Position numbers and translations under genes: made by a program. The notes under the pieces are model-generated. The model was not told the origin of the DNA and did not search any database. It saw only the letters and a program-made list of their open reading frames with translations. This document shows positions 34,685 to 43,087 of a stretch of 64,000 nt of DNA, one piece after another (the stretch's first letter is position 1; each line of letters begins with the position of its first letter). The DNA comes from Rhodobiaceae bacterium UBA7804 (GTDB taxonomy: Bacteria; Pseudomonadota; Alphaproteobacteria; Parvibaculales; Parvibaculaceae): NCBI GenBank assembly GCA_002480495.1, contig DLCG01000004.1:1-64000 (forward strand). Reading direction: 5' to 3'.

Positions 34685-35350
34685 ATGGCAGATGCTCTCG
34701 ATCACGCAACATTGAAGACAAAACAACGCGCCATTCGCGAGGGCTTTCCCGAAACCATGGGCCTACGTGCTCATCGCGCGATCAGCTGGATTGGCCGAGC
34801 AGAGGCTTGCGGCGACGACGAGGATGCCCGTTTCATATTCCTCTGGATTGCCTTCAATGCAGCCTACGCTGACGAACAGGATTTTCAGTCTGCCAACACA
34901 AGCGAGCGCACCGCTTTCGTGGATTACTTCCGCCGGCTCGTAGAGCATGACCAAAGCCAACGAATCTACCAAGCGTTGTGGCAACGATTTTCCGGTCCGG
35001 TGCGAATGCTCATGGACAACCGCTATGTCTTCAATCCTTTCTGGCAGCACCACAATGGGATCGATGGATTCGAGGACTGGGAGGAGAGGTTAAGGGCGTC
35101 GTCACGGAATTTTGCGCAAGCATTCCAAACAGGGGACTGTGTTCGCGTTCTGAGCTTCGTCTTCGATAGGCTGTATGTTCTGCGAAATCAGCTCGTCCAT
35201 GGCGGATCCACATGGAATAGCGGGGTGAATAGGTCGCAGGTGCGAGACGGGGCAGCGATCCTAACATTCCTGATGCCTGTCTTCGTGGACTTGATGATGG
35301 ACTACCCCCATGAGAATTGGGGGGTCCCATTCTATCCGGTTGTTGAGTGA
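34685..35350 (+). CDS. HEPN-domain protein, possible RNase effector
   Basis: A 221-residue, largely helical protein. The C-terminal part carries RNQLVHGGSTW near residue 165, the R-X4-6-H motif of HEPN domains, which often form metal-independent RNase sites. The N-terminal part has FIFLWIAFNAAYAD, also typical of this group. It follows the WYL gene by 24 bp with GGGGG upstream of the ATG, so the two are probably co-transcribed. I cannot tell whether it is a toxin-like effector of the neighbouring McrBC/nuclease operon or independent. No nucleotidyltransferase partner gene is adjacent. Confidence 0.72.
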   Translation: MADALDHATLKTKQRAIREGFPETMGLRAHRAISWIGRAEACGDDEDARFIFLWIAFNAAYADEQDFQSANTSERTAFVDYFRRLVEHDQSQRIYQALWQRFSGPVRMLMDNRYVFNPFWQHHNGIDGFEDWEERLRASSRNFAQAFQTGDCVRVLSFVFDRLYVLRNQLVHGGSTWNSGVNRSQVRDGAAILTFLMPVFVDLMMDYPHENWGVPFYPVVE

Positions 35351-35885
35351 GAATGATCGACAGGCTGCTGGATGGTTTGATGAGGCGCGCACTGCGGATA
35401 GCGTCACTGCCTGATATTCGCGATCGGACGATTGGTGTTCACCTTGCTGCGTCTACTAGCTTGGCGCAGATCACTCTAAGGAGGAGGGAACATCATCCAG
35501 GGCATTTGTCGCAGGGACTTGTGAACGAGGCGCAGGTCGCACGACCCCGTATCGATGATGTATCCGCTTCCCGCGTCCCTTACAGCGGTGCAAACGCCCC
35601 AAGTAAACACAAATCCAGGTCCGCAGCAGTGGGAGGATTTATTAATTCGAATCAAGCACTTAAGAGAGATGAGTCAAATGAGCTTGGAAAGAGCCCTATC
35701 TGAGTCACGTTAAACCCGTGAAACGAGTCACGGCCCAGACAAAAGCCCAATGAAATCAATGGCCGACTGAGTCAATTGGAGGTTGCGCGCTCATATTTCC
35801 AACCCCGGGCCGGCCGCCGTGGGAACCCGGGAGTTGCTGTTGCGTAGGGGAGGGGCGAACAGCAACAGCGCCTTCGGAGTCAGTC
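35351..35885. other. Island-core junction region, no convincing gene
   Basis: These 535 bp separate the last defence gene from the first core-like gene. Short frames exist but lack ribosome sites and family-like sequence. A perfect 9-bp inverted repeat GTTGCTGTT (35833-35841) / AACAGCAAC (35858-35866) lies just before the next gene and could form a 5' leader hairpin. No tRNA, integrase gene or obvious direct repeat that would mark an attachment site was found. Confidence 0.5.
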
Positions 35886-36413
35886 GTGGAAAAAGTACCT
35901 TCCGAAAACGACATTGTGGCGAGAGCCAACGCGGTGATGAGGCGCCTGACTCACGCCAGACTCTCTGTGATCACCGCGGAATCCTGTAGTGGCGGCCTCG
36001 TATGCGCGGTTCTCTCGCAGGCGGAAGGCGCAGGTAGCTCACTGCAGGGCGGTTTCATTGCCTATACGAAGCAGCAGAAGGAAATGTCGCTGGGCGTGCC
36101 GGCGGCGCTTCTTGCCGAGGTTGGCAGCGTTGCGCCGGAAGTTGCCCGGCTGATGGCCGAGGGCGCTCTCGCCCGGTCGCCGGCCGATATTGCTCTCGTC
36201 CTGACGGGCGTCGTGGGGCCCGCCGAAGATGAAGACGGCAACCCTGTCGGTCGAGTGGTCTTCGCCTGTGGGACGAGGGAGGAAGCGATCGGCGCCGAGA
36301 CAAAAGAGTTCGGCGACATCGGTCCGGAGGATCTGCGGCGTCTCGTCGTCATGCATTCATTGGAATTGCTGGACGGAAAGATCACGGGGCTGGCAACAGG
36401 CCGCGACGCGTAA
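35886..36413 (+). CDS. pncC: CinA C-terminal family nicotinamide-nucleotide amidohydrolase
   Basis: A 175-residue stand-alone CinA C-terminal domain. The ITAESCSGGLVCAVLS segment with the catalytic serine, GGFIAYTKQQKEMSLGV and VLTGVVGPAEDEDGNPVG are characteristic. These enzymes deamidate nicotinamide mononucleotide to nicotinate mononucleotide in NAD salvage. The GTG start has CGGAG upstream. Spacing from the flavodoxin-fold gene (112 bp) does not prove co-transcription. The domain appears complete. Confidence 0.85.
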   Translation: MEKVPSENDIVARANAVMRRLTHARLSVITAESCSGGLVCAVLSQAEGAGSSLQGGFIAYTKQQKEMSLGVPAALLAEVGSVAPEVARLMAEGALARSPADIALVLTGVVGPAEDEDGNPVGRVVFACGTREEAIGAETKEFGDIGPEDLRRLVVMHSLELLDGKITGLATGRDA

Positions 36414-36525
36414 GTTCCATCTTTCCTGCCTACGCTCGATGCCAAGGAAGTCAGATCGATACCGTGGCGGAACAATTCGCGTTGCCGCGCTTTATCGAAA
36501 CGAAAACGACTCATGGAGGAGCGAC

Positions 36526-37131
36526 ATGAAGGCCATTGCCCTCAATGGAACCCTCAAAAAGAGCGGTGGCGAGCCTTCTTCAACGGACAAGATGCTGGAA
36601 CTCATCCTCGGTTTCCTTCGGAACGAAGGTGTCGTGGGGGAAACGATACGCCTCGCAGACTATCGCATCGAACCCGGCGTTAAATCGGATGAAGGCAATG
36701 GCGATGAATGGCCGGGTATCCGTAAGCGCATTCTCGATGCAGACATCCTCATTCTGGGCACGCCCATCTGGCTCGGCCAGCCATCGAGCGTTGCGAAACG
36801 GGCCCTTGAACGCATGGACGCCTTCCTGTCCGAGAAGGACGATGGCGGACGCATGGCACCTTACGGTCGAGTAGCGGCAGTTGCTGTGGTCGGCAACGAG
36901 GATGGTGCGCATCACGTATCCGCCGAACTCTATCAGGCGCTGAACGATGTGGGATTCACGCTCGCGCCGAATGCCGTCAGCTACTGGGTCGGCGAAGCCA
37001 TGCAGGGCAAGGATTTCAAAGATCTGGACAAGGTGCCGGAGGCCGTTATCTCCGCAGCGAAGATGCTCGCGCGAAACACGGCGCATCTGGCGCGAATTCT
37101 TCGGGCGGAGGGCTTTCCTGCGGTCACGTGA
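36526..37131 (+). CDS. Flavodoxin-fold NAD(P)H-dependent reductase
   Basis: A 201-residue flavodoxin-like protein. MKAIALNGTLKKSGGEPSST is the FMN phosphate-binding loop and DADILILGTPIWLGQPSS the second flavin-contact strand; VAVVGNEDGAHHVSAELYQA is the third. It probably reduces quinones, nitro- or azo-compounds; the substrate is unknown. The ATG at 36526 follows GGAGGAG, which decides the start over a longer frame. It precedes the SDR gene by 34 bp on the same strand and may share its transcript. It might in principle supply reduced flavin to HpaB, for which no HpaC is seen nearby, but that is speculative. Confidence 0.82.
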   Translation: MKAIALNGTLKKSGGEPSSTDKMLELILGFLRNEGVVGETIRLADYRIEPGVKSDEGNGDEWPGIRKRILDADILILGTPIWLGQPSSVAKRALERMDAFLSEKDDGGRMAPYGRVAAVAVVGNEDGAHHVSAELYQALNDVGFTLAPNAVSYWVGEAMQGKDFKDLDKVPEAVISAAKMLARNTAHLARILRAEGFPAVT

Positions 37132-37165
37132 CCATAAAAGCGGGTAAGGAAATGGAGACGACGAA

Positions 37166-38029
37166 ATGTTGAAGCGGAAAGAAGCGCCCGTGGGGCAGGA
37201 ACAGGATCACCAGCCTGGCTCCGAAGCGGAAATGGACCCGCCGCCGGACTACGAGCCCCGCTATCCGGGCTCCGGCAGGTTGAAGGACAAAGTGGCCGTC
37301 ATCACCGGAGGCGACAGCGGTATTGGCCGTGCGACATCCATCCTCTTCGCACGGGAAGGGGCACGTATCGGCATCCTCTACAAGAACAAGGTGGAGGAGG
37401 AAGACGCAAAGAAGACAGCCGAACTCGTCGAGCGCGAGGGAGGCGAATGCTTCCTTCTCTCCGGGGACGTCGGTAAGAAAGCGGTTGCGGAATCCTTCGT
37501 CGAGGAAACGGTGAAAAAATTCGGACGCCTCGACATTGTCGTTTGCGGCGCGGCGGAACAGCATTTCCAGAAGAATTTCGAGGAAATCCCGGAAGACCAG
37601 ATTCTGCAGACTTTCGAAACAAATGTTTTCGGCCAGTTCCACATCATCCAGGCGGTGTTGCCGCATCTGGAGAAGGGTGGGTCGATCATCTGCGTGACTT
37701 CGGTCACCGCCTATCGAGGGCAGCCGGTTCTTCTCGACTATTCCTCGACCAAAGGCGCGATCCTGGCTTTGGTGCGCGCGTTGTCGGCGAACCTCGCGGA
37801 AAGAGGAATCCGCGTGAATGGCGTCGCGCCCGGCCCGATCTGGACTCCGCTCATTCCAGCCTCGTTTCCCGAGGAGCAGGTCGCGACGTTTGGCAAGAGT
37901 TCGCCGCTCGGCCGGCCGGGCCAGCCGAACGAAGTGGCACCGTCGCTGCTTTTCCTGGCTTGCGACGACAGCTCGTATATGAGCGGGCAGGTACTGCACC
38001 CGAACGGCGGCGATCTCGTGGGCGGCTGA
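37166..38029 (+). CDS. SDR-family oxidoreductase (general stress protein 39-like)
   Basis: A 287-residue short-chain dehydrogenase. A proline/acid-rich leader of about 40 residues (GSEAEMDPPPDYEPRYPGSG) precedes the Rossmann motif VAVITGGDSGIGRAT (about 44-58). The catalytic Ser is in VTSVTAYRGQP and the YxxxK motif in LDYSSTKGA. The long leader and the sequence style match the YhdF/GSP39 group of stress-associated SDRs. The substrate is unknown. The gene ends 23 bp before the convergent enoyl-CoA hydratase gene. Confidence 0.85.
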   Translation: MLKRKEAPVGQEQDHQPGSEAEMDPPPDYEPRYPGSGRLKDKVAVITGGDSGIGRATSILFAREGARIGILYKNKVEEEDAKKTAELVEREGGECFLLSGDVGKKAVAESFVEETVKKFGRLDIVVCGAAEQHFQKNFEEIPEDQILQTFETNVFGQFHIIQAVLPHLEKGGSIICVTSVTAYRGQPVLLDYSSTKGAILALVRALSANLAERGIRVNGVAPGPIWTPLIPASFPEEQVATFGKSSPLGRPGQPNEVAPSLLFLACDDSSYMSGQVLHPNGGDLVGG

Positions 38030-38052
38030 GATATATCTGCGGAACCGTTTCT

Positions 38053-38865
38053 TCAATCCGCGAAGTTCGGCCGGCGCTTTTCGAGGTTGGCCATGATGGC
38101 TTCCTTCTGATGCGCGCCGCCGATGAGCTTGTCCTGCTCGACGGATTCCGCAAGGAGGATGGAAGCGGCATCGCCATCCGGCGCGTCATTGAGGATGCGC
38201 TTGGCCGCCCGGATCGCCGAGGGGCTCTTGTCGGCAATTTCGCGCGCCGTGGCGAGCGCGTCGGCGAGCGGATCGTCGCAAATGCGGGTGGCGAAGCCGT
38301 AGGCAAGCGCCTCGTCGGCCTCGAAGATGCGGCCCGTATAGGTGAGGTCGCGGATGACGTCCTCCCGCGCGAGGCCGCGCATGAGATACATGCCGGCCAT
38401 GTCGGGCACGAGGCCCCATTTGATTTCCATGACGGAGAAGCGCGTGCCGGGGGCGACGAAACGCATATCGGCACCGAGCGCGACCTGAAAGCCGCCGCCG
38501 AAGGCGACGCCGTGAACGGCGGCGATGACGGGCACGGGCACGTCGCGCCAGACGAGAGCGGCATATTGCGCGCGATTGGCGACGCCGTGGGTGCGCTGTT
38601 CGAGACGGCCGGTGACTTCGGACTTGTTGGCGTCGCGCTCGCCGCTCGCCATGCGCCCGAAATTGCCCATGTCGAGACCGGCGCAGAAAGCGCGGCCTTC
38701 GCCGGAGATGACGACCGCACGGACGGACTTGTCGGATTTCAGCTTCTCGCCGGTTTCAAGCAGGGCCATGAACATCGCATCGTCGAGCGCGTTCATCTTG
38801 TCGGTGCGAACGAGCCTTACATCGGCAACGCCGTCGGTGATCGTGGTCTTGATACGCTCTTCCAT
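38053..38865 (-). CDS. Enoyl-CoA hydratase/isomerase (crotonase family)
   Basis: A 270-residue crotonase. The oxyanion-hole segments are VRAVVISGEGRAFCAGLDMG and ALGADMRFVAPGTRFSVMEI. The glutamate-bearing region WGLVPDMAGMYLMRGLA is near residue 145. It hydrates or isomerises an enoyl-CoA. The start at 38865 (MEERIKTT) has GGGGAG upstream; a longer frame adds a basic leader without a site. It lies 177 bp downstream of hpaH on the same strand, and could serve side-chain shortening of aromatic acids handled by the cluster; that link is inferred. Confidence 0.85.
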   Translation of the reverse strand: MEERIKTTITDGVADVRLVRTDKMNALDDAMFMALLETGEKLKSDKSVRAVVISGEGRAFCAGLDMGNFGRMASGERDANKSEVTGRLEQRTHGVANRAQYAALVWRDVPVPVIAAVHGVAFGGGFQVALGADMRFVAPGTRFSVMEIKWGLVPDMAGMYLMRGLAREDVIRDLTYTGRIFEADEALAYGFATRICDDPLADALATAREIADKSPSAIRAAKRILNDAPDGDAASILLAESVEQDKLIGGAHQKEAIMANLEKRRPNFAD

Positions 38866-39042
38866 GTGCCTGTCTCCCCGGACCTCGCGTTTTCGTTGCA
38901 TGAGTCATAACGCGACGGCGGGGGAAGACAAGGGCGCCCGCGAACGGATGGGTGTCGGGAAATGAACCGGCTGGCAAAGACGTAGCGTCGCGCTCCCCTT
39001 TCGGATGAGGTTCGCGGGTGCCGTTCGGCAGGGAAGGGGAGC

Positions 39043-39834
39043 CTATTCGAAGCTCGTCGCCACTTCTCCAAGGCCCTGGTCGAAGCGGCAGACGAATTCA
39101 TCGCCCGCAGCCACGGGAAGGACGCGAATGAAGGAGCCGGTGAGGATCGTGTCGCCCGGTTGAAACGAGGTGCCGAATTCGCCGAGTTTGTTGGCGAGCC
39201 AGGCGACGGCTGTCACAGGATTGCCGAGCACGGCGGATGCCTCGCCTTCGAGTTCCTTGTTTCCATTCTTGTAAAGCGCGCCCTGCACCCGGCGTATGTC
39301 GATCTGGTCGAGCCGTCGCGGATTGGCGCCGAGCACCACCGCGCCGCAAAAGGCGAGGTCGGCAATGTTGTCGATGACGTTCAATCCCGGTTCGCGCTGG
39401 ACGCGGAAGTCGACGATCTCGATCGCGGGAAGAACGAAGTCGGTCGCGCGGATGACATCGACCGGTAGCACGCCCGGTCCCTTCAGCGGCTCCTTCATCA
39501 CGAAGGCGATTTCCATTTCGATCATCGGAGCGAAGAAACGCGACATCGGGATGGGGGTGGATTCAGGAAGGAAGAAGTCGTCGGTGACGGCGCTGAAATC
39601 GGGCTCGTTGGTGCCTGAAAATTCCTGCATCGGCTTGGAGGTGAGGCCGACCTTGTATCCCTTCACCTTGCCGCCCTCAGCGACCTTGCGCGCGATGAAA
39701 GTTTGCTGAATGCGGTAGGCATCCTCGACTTCAATGCCGGGCCAGGTCTTCGTGGGCAGCGGCATGGGTGTCCGGCTGCGATAGGTGTCGAAAAGCGCAT
39801 CCACAACCTTTTCGCGCGTGGCTTGATCGAGCAT
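39043..39834 (-). CDS. hpaH: 2-oxohept-3-ene-1,7-dioate hydratase family protein
   Basis: A 263-residue member of the MhpD/HpaH hydratase group, within the FAH superfamily. GYKVGLTSKPMQEFSG, the metal ligands in PMIEMEIAFVM and IEIVDFRV, and a C-terminal GDTILTGSFIRVLPVAAGD are visible. In the homoprotocatechuate pathway HpaH adds water to 2-oxohept-3-ene-1,7-dioate, giving the aldolase substrate. The start lies one base after the hpaI stop, so the two are in one operon transcribed hpaI then hpaH. The exact substrate is inferred from the neighbours. Confidence 0.88.
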   Translation of the reverse strand: MLDQATREKVVDALFDTYRSRTPMPLPTKTWPGIEVEDAYRIQQTFIARKVAEGGKVKGYKVGLTSKPMQEFSGTNEPDFSAVTDDFFLPESTPIPMSRFFAPMIEMEIAFVMKEPLKGPGVLPVDVIRATDFVLPAIEIVDFRVQREPGLNVIDNIADLAFCGAVVLGANPRRLDQIDIRRVQGALYKNGNKELEGEASAVLGNPVTAVAWLANKLGEFGTSFQPGDTILTGSFIRVLPVAAGDEFVCRFDQGLGEVATSFE

Positions 39835-39835
39835 G

Positions 39836-40606
39836 CTACTTCCCCTTCTGCGTGGCGGCTTTCACGGCCTCGAGGTCGCTGCGCGCGGCCATGGACAGCA
39901 CGTTGATGTCGGTGGTGGTGGAAATCATCCGGAAGCCTTGCTCGATGCGCAGCGGCGCAACCTTCGCATTGGAGAGAACGGCGGTCGCAATATTCGCGCT
40001 GCGCGCCGCGGCCGAGACCTTTGCGATTGCCGCATCGAAAGCCGGCTTGCCGTCATTGTCGCCCGGCGGCAGGCCGAGCGCGATCGACAGATCGAACGGA
40101 CCGACGAACAGCGCATCGACGCCCGGCACGGCGGCGATTGCTTCCACATTGGCAAGCGCCTCCGGCGTCTCGATCATGGGGATCACGGCGATGCGCTCAT
40201 TCGCCTCCATGAAATATCCCGGCCCATCCCTCATGCCGACGCGTACCGGGCCGAAGCTGCGGCGGCCCTTTGGCGGGTAGAGACAGGCATCGACGGCGCG
40301 CTTCGCGTCATCGGGCGTCTGGATCATCGGGATGACAATGCCGAGCGCGCCAGCATCGAGCGCCCGGCCGATAATGCCGGGGTCGTTCCAGGGGACCCGA
40401 ACGATGGGTGTGGCGGCTGTGGTGTCGATGGCGCGTATCATGTTGAGCGCCGTTTCGTAGTCCATGCAGCCATGCTGCATGTCGACCAGCACCCAGTCGA
40501 AGCCAGCGCGGCCGAGAGCTTCGGCGGTCAGCGGCTCCGGAATCATGCACCAGGCGCCAAGTGTAACCTCGTCCATCGCCCAGCGCGCCTTGAGCGTCGT
40601 CGTCAT
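39836..40606 (-). CDS. hpaI: 4-hydroxy-2-oxoheptanedioate aldolase
   Basis: A 256-residue HpaI/HpcH aldolase. Visible residues are the catalytic His in WVLVDMQHGCMDYE, the arginine in PIVRVPWNDPG, and the metal ligands Glu in IPMIETPEAL and Asp in FVGPFDLSIALG. Class II pyruvate aldolases of this type split 4-hydroxy-2-oxoheptane-1,7-dioate into pyruvate and succinate semialdehyde, the last step of the meta-cleavage route. It heads the minus-strand arm and has the palindromic operator-like site 46-64 bp upstream of its ATG. Confidence 0.9.
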   Translation of the reverse strand: MTTTLKARWAMDEVTLGAWCMIPEPLTAEALGRAGFDWVLVDMQHGCMDYETALNMIRAIDTTAATPIVRVPWNDPGIIGRALDAGALGIVIPMIQTPDDAKRAVDACLYPPKGRRSFGPVRVGMRDGPGYFMEANERIAVIPMIETPEALANVEAIAAVPGVDALFVGPFDLSIALGLPPGDNDGKPAFDAAIAKVSAAARSANIATAVLSNAKVAPLRIEQGFRMISTTTDINVLSMAARSDLEAVKAATQKGK

Positions 40607-40651
40607 GATGCTTCTCCCTCGTTTTGCCGGCCACCGAGGGCGGACAAATAC

Positions 40652-40670
40652 TGAGTGGCATCATAAATGA
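40652..40670 (-). promoter_or_regulatory. Candidate operator upstream of hpaI
   Basis: TGAGTG-GCA-TCATAAATGA contains the palindrome TCAT-AA-ATGA. The same 19-bp pattern with only the three central bases changed occurs at 41536-41554 upstream of hpaB, on the other side of the TetR gene. It is a likely binding site of that TetR protein. Confidence 0.62.
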
Positions 40671-40698
40671 GGGAAGTCAATAATTGGCGCGTTGCGCG

Positions 40699-41406
40699 TC
40701 AGGATTTTCTGTTCCGCGTGCGCCGGGCCGGCGTGGCGGGTTCCGCCGGCGCAACCCGCAGCCCTTCGACCGACAGGGCGAGCTTCGCGCGCAGCCGCTT
40801 GAGAAAAGCCTGCTTCGTGATCTGTCCATTCAGCCAGCCTATAAGGCCGATATAGTAGATGCCGAACAAGGCCTCTCCGGCGAGGGCAAGGTCGATCCCG
40901 GCGCGGATTTTTTCGCGTGAGCGCGAACCGGCAATGATGTCGCCGATACCGCTATAGATGATGCGCATCAGGGAGCGCACGTCCTCGCGCCGGTCCGGAT
41001 TTGCGAGAATGGTGATCTCCCGGATGAGGGCGCGCGCGAGCGGAAGATCGCGACTGTGATAGGTGACCATGGCTCCGAACACCTGCATGAGCTGATCGAC
41101 CAGGGGCGCTTCCGGAGAAACCTTCCGGAATGCAGTCTGCGATGTTTCGATCATCTCATCCTTGAAAACCATGATGAGGAGATCTTCCTTGGTCTTCGCG
41201 TAGAGAAAGAGGGTGCCTGTTCCGATATCGGCGCGCTCGGCGATTTCCTGCGTTGTCGTGTCGCTGAATCCCTTGGCGGCAAACAGGTCCCGCGCCGAGG
41301 CGAGGATGCGGTCCAGCTTTTCCCGCTTGTTACGCTCGCGGCGGCCGACGGGCGGTACCTTCTCCGCTCCACCTTTCGCCGCTCGCTTCCCGACCGCCTG
41401 TTTCAC
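40699..41406 (-). CDS. TetR/AcrR-family regulator of the aromatic catabolic cluster
   Basis: A 235-residue TetR-type repressor with HTH TTTQEIAERADIGTGTLFLYAKTKEDLL (near residues 45-72) and a helical ligand domain. The C-terminus is basic (PATPARRTRNRKS). I start at GTG 41406, with AGCAGG upstream; an in-frame start at 41511 would add a 35-residue leader that TetR proteins normally lack. It sits between the hpaI-hpaH arm and the hpaB-hpaE-hpaG arm, and both arms carry the same operator-like 19-mer. This makes it the probable local regulator; the effector is presumably a pathway intermediate. Confidence 0.85.
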   Translation of the reverse strand: MKQAVGKRAAKGGAEKVPPVGRRERNKREKLDRILASARDLFAAKGFSDTTTQEIAERADIGTGTLFLYAKTKEDLLIMVFKDEMIETSQTAFRKVSPEAPLVDQLMQVFGAMVTYHSRDLPLARALIREITILANPDRREDVRSLMRIIYSGIGDIIAGSRSREKIRAGIDLALAGEALFGIYYIGLIGWLNGQITKQAFLKRLRAKLALSVEGLRVAPAEPATPARRTRNRKS

Positions 41407-41535
41407 GCCGACCTGCTCTTTCCCGCGAATCCGTAAGAAATTCCGATAGGGCAACAACTTGGCCGATCGTCCCGCATTGTCAATTGCGCCCTTCGCTGCT
41501 GCGGCATGCATCCCGCTTGACTTGCGGAATAAAAA

Positions 41536-41554
41536 TGAGTGTAGTCATAAATGA
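41536..41554 (+). promoter_or_regulatory. Candidate operator upstream of hpaB
   Basis: TGAGTG-TAG-TCATAAATGA, the partner of 40652-40670, lies 58 bp before the hpaB ATG and about 130 bp before the tetR start. Identity at 16 of 19 positions in two promoters flanking one TetR gene supports an operator. Confidence 0.62.
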
Positions 41555-41611
41555 ACCGAATCACAAAAGGCGCGTCTGGGAGGCGCTGCCGAAAAAGGAG
41601 GGAGCGGCGCC

Positions 41612-43087
41612 ATGGCTGCACGGACAGGCGAGCAATTTCTGAAAGGGCTGAAGGGAAAGCGCGAGATATGGCTCGGCGCCGAAAAGGTGACGGATATCGT
41701 CGACCATCCGGCGTTTGCGGGCGCGGCGCGCGGGCTTGCGGGCCTGTTCGATCTTCAGCATGAGCATGCCGATGACTGCCTGATCCCCGATCCGGAAACC
41801 GGCGAGAAGATCAATGCGAGTCACATGATCCCTCGTTCGAAGGATGACATATTCCGCCGCCACAAGGCGCTGCAGCGCCATGCCGAATATACCGTCGGCG
41901 TCATGGGCCGCTCGCCGGACTACATGAACGTCACCTATGCGGGCTTTGCGGGGCGTGCTGATGAATGGGGCGCGAACGGCAACGAGCAGGGCGCGGAAAA
42001 CCTCATCAACTATCAGAAGTATCTCCGCCGCAACGACATCTCGCTCACCCATACCATCATCCATCCGACCATCGACAAGGCAGGTGGCGATATCGTTGGT
42101 CCGCCGAACGAAGTGCCGCTGCATAAGGTCGGAGAGACAGAGCACGGTATCATCGTGCGCGGCGCCCGCGTGCTGGCGACGCTTGCGCCTTTCGCGGATG
42201 AGCTGGCCGTCTATCCGGCCCATCCCGTGCGGCCCGATGCGCATGATTATGCGCTCGCCTTTTGTATCCCGATGGACACGCCGGGTCTCAAATTCATCTG
42301 CCGCGACAGCTGCTCGGGCACGCTGAACGTCCACGACCATCCGCTCTCGTCGCGCTTCGACGAACAGGACGCTTTCGCGATCTTCGACGATGTCGAAGTG
42401 CCTTGGGACCGCATCCACATCAATTGCAATGTGCAGGTCTATAACCAGGTCATGGCGACGGGCTGGTTCCCGAACGTCATGCAGCAGACGATGATCCGTG
42501 CCCAGACCAAGCTCGAATTCGCCTGGGGTGTGGCGACGCGCATGACGGAGGCAGTCGGCGGCCTCCAGCCGCCATCGATCCAGATGCTCGGGGAACTCTG
42601 GTCCTATGGCGAATTCGCCCGCTCCTGCATCCGGATGGCCGAAGAGACTGCTTATGAATTCGGCAATGGCGTCTGGTTTCCGAATGGAGCGCCGATGACC
42701 GCACTGAAGTCGATGATGCCGACCTGGTTCCCGCGTGTGAACGAGATCATCCGGCTCCTCGGTTCGCACAATCTGCTCGCGGCGCCCACGCAATCGCAGC
42801 TTGAAAACCCGGAGCTGCGTCCGCTGATCGACCGCTACATGCATGGCGCCAACGGAATCGACGCCGAAACGCGTGCGCGGCTCTTCCGACTCGCCTGGGA
42901 CTTCACGGGCAGCGCCCTTGGCAGCCGCGGCGAACAGTATGAGCGTTTCTATCTCGCCTCCGGCGCACGCAATCAGCAGGTCGCCCACATGATCGCGGAC
43001 AGGACGAGGGCCGACCGCCTTGTCGACCGCTTTCTGAAGGAGGAAGCCGTCCTCGCGCCGGATCTCAAGCTCGCGGAGGCGGTGTGA
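41612..43087 (+). CDS. hpaB: 4-hydroxyphenylacetate 3-monooxygenase-type oxygenase (HpaB family)
   Basis: A 491-residue HpaB-like flavin-dependent aromatic hydroxylase with the acyl-CoA-dehydrogenase-like fold. Motifs include MGRSPDYMNVTYAGFAG, NYQKYLRRNDISLTHTIIHP and DVEVPWDRIHINCNVQVYN. It uses FADH2 from a separate reductase to hydroxylate a phenol to a catechol. A GGAGGGAG site precedes the ATG. No HpaC reductase gene is found in the window. The gene opens the plus-strand operon and its stop overlaps the hpaE start. Substrate could be 4-hydroxyphenylacetate or a related phenol. Confidence 0.9.
   Translation: MAARTGEQFLKGLKGKREIWLGAEKVTDIVDHPAFAGAARGLAGLFDLQHEHADDCLIPDPETGEKINASHMIPRSKDDIFRRHKALQRHAEYTVGVMGRSPDYMNVTYAGFAGRADEWGANGNEQGAENLINYQKYLRRNDISLTHTIIHPTIDKAGGDIVGPPNEVPLHKVGETEHGIIVRGARVLATLAPFADELAVYPAHPVRPDAHDYALAFCIPMDTPGLKFICRDSCSGTLNVHDHPLSSRFDEQDAFAIFDDVEVPWDRIHINCNVQVYNQVMATGWFPNVMQQTMIRAQTKLEFAWGVATRMTEAVGGLQPPSIQMLGELWSYGEFARSCIRMAEETAYEFGNGVWFPNGAPMTALKSMMPTWFPRVNEIIRLLGSHNLLAAPTQSQLENPELRPLIDRYMHGANGIDAETRARLFRLAWDFTGSALGSRGEQYERFYLASGARNQQVAHMIADRTRADRLVDRFLKEEAVLAPDLKLAEAV

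Noticed and set aside
34685..35703. HEPN operon extended by a 118-residue frame at 35347-35703
   Set aside because: It overlaps the HEPN stop but lacks a ribosome site, has low-complexity composition and no family-like features.
35780..35870. Possible tRNA or attachment site near the island edge
   Set aside because: GC-rich inverted repeats are present but no cloverleaf with T-loop and anticodon arms could be formed.
41561..42988. 475-residue minus-strand frame opposite hpaB
   Set aside because: Shadow of an intact hpaB; His/Arg-rich with no motif.
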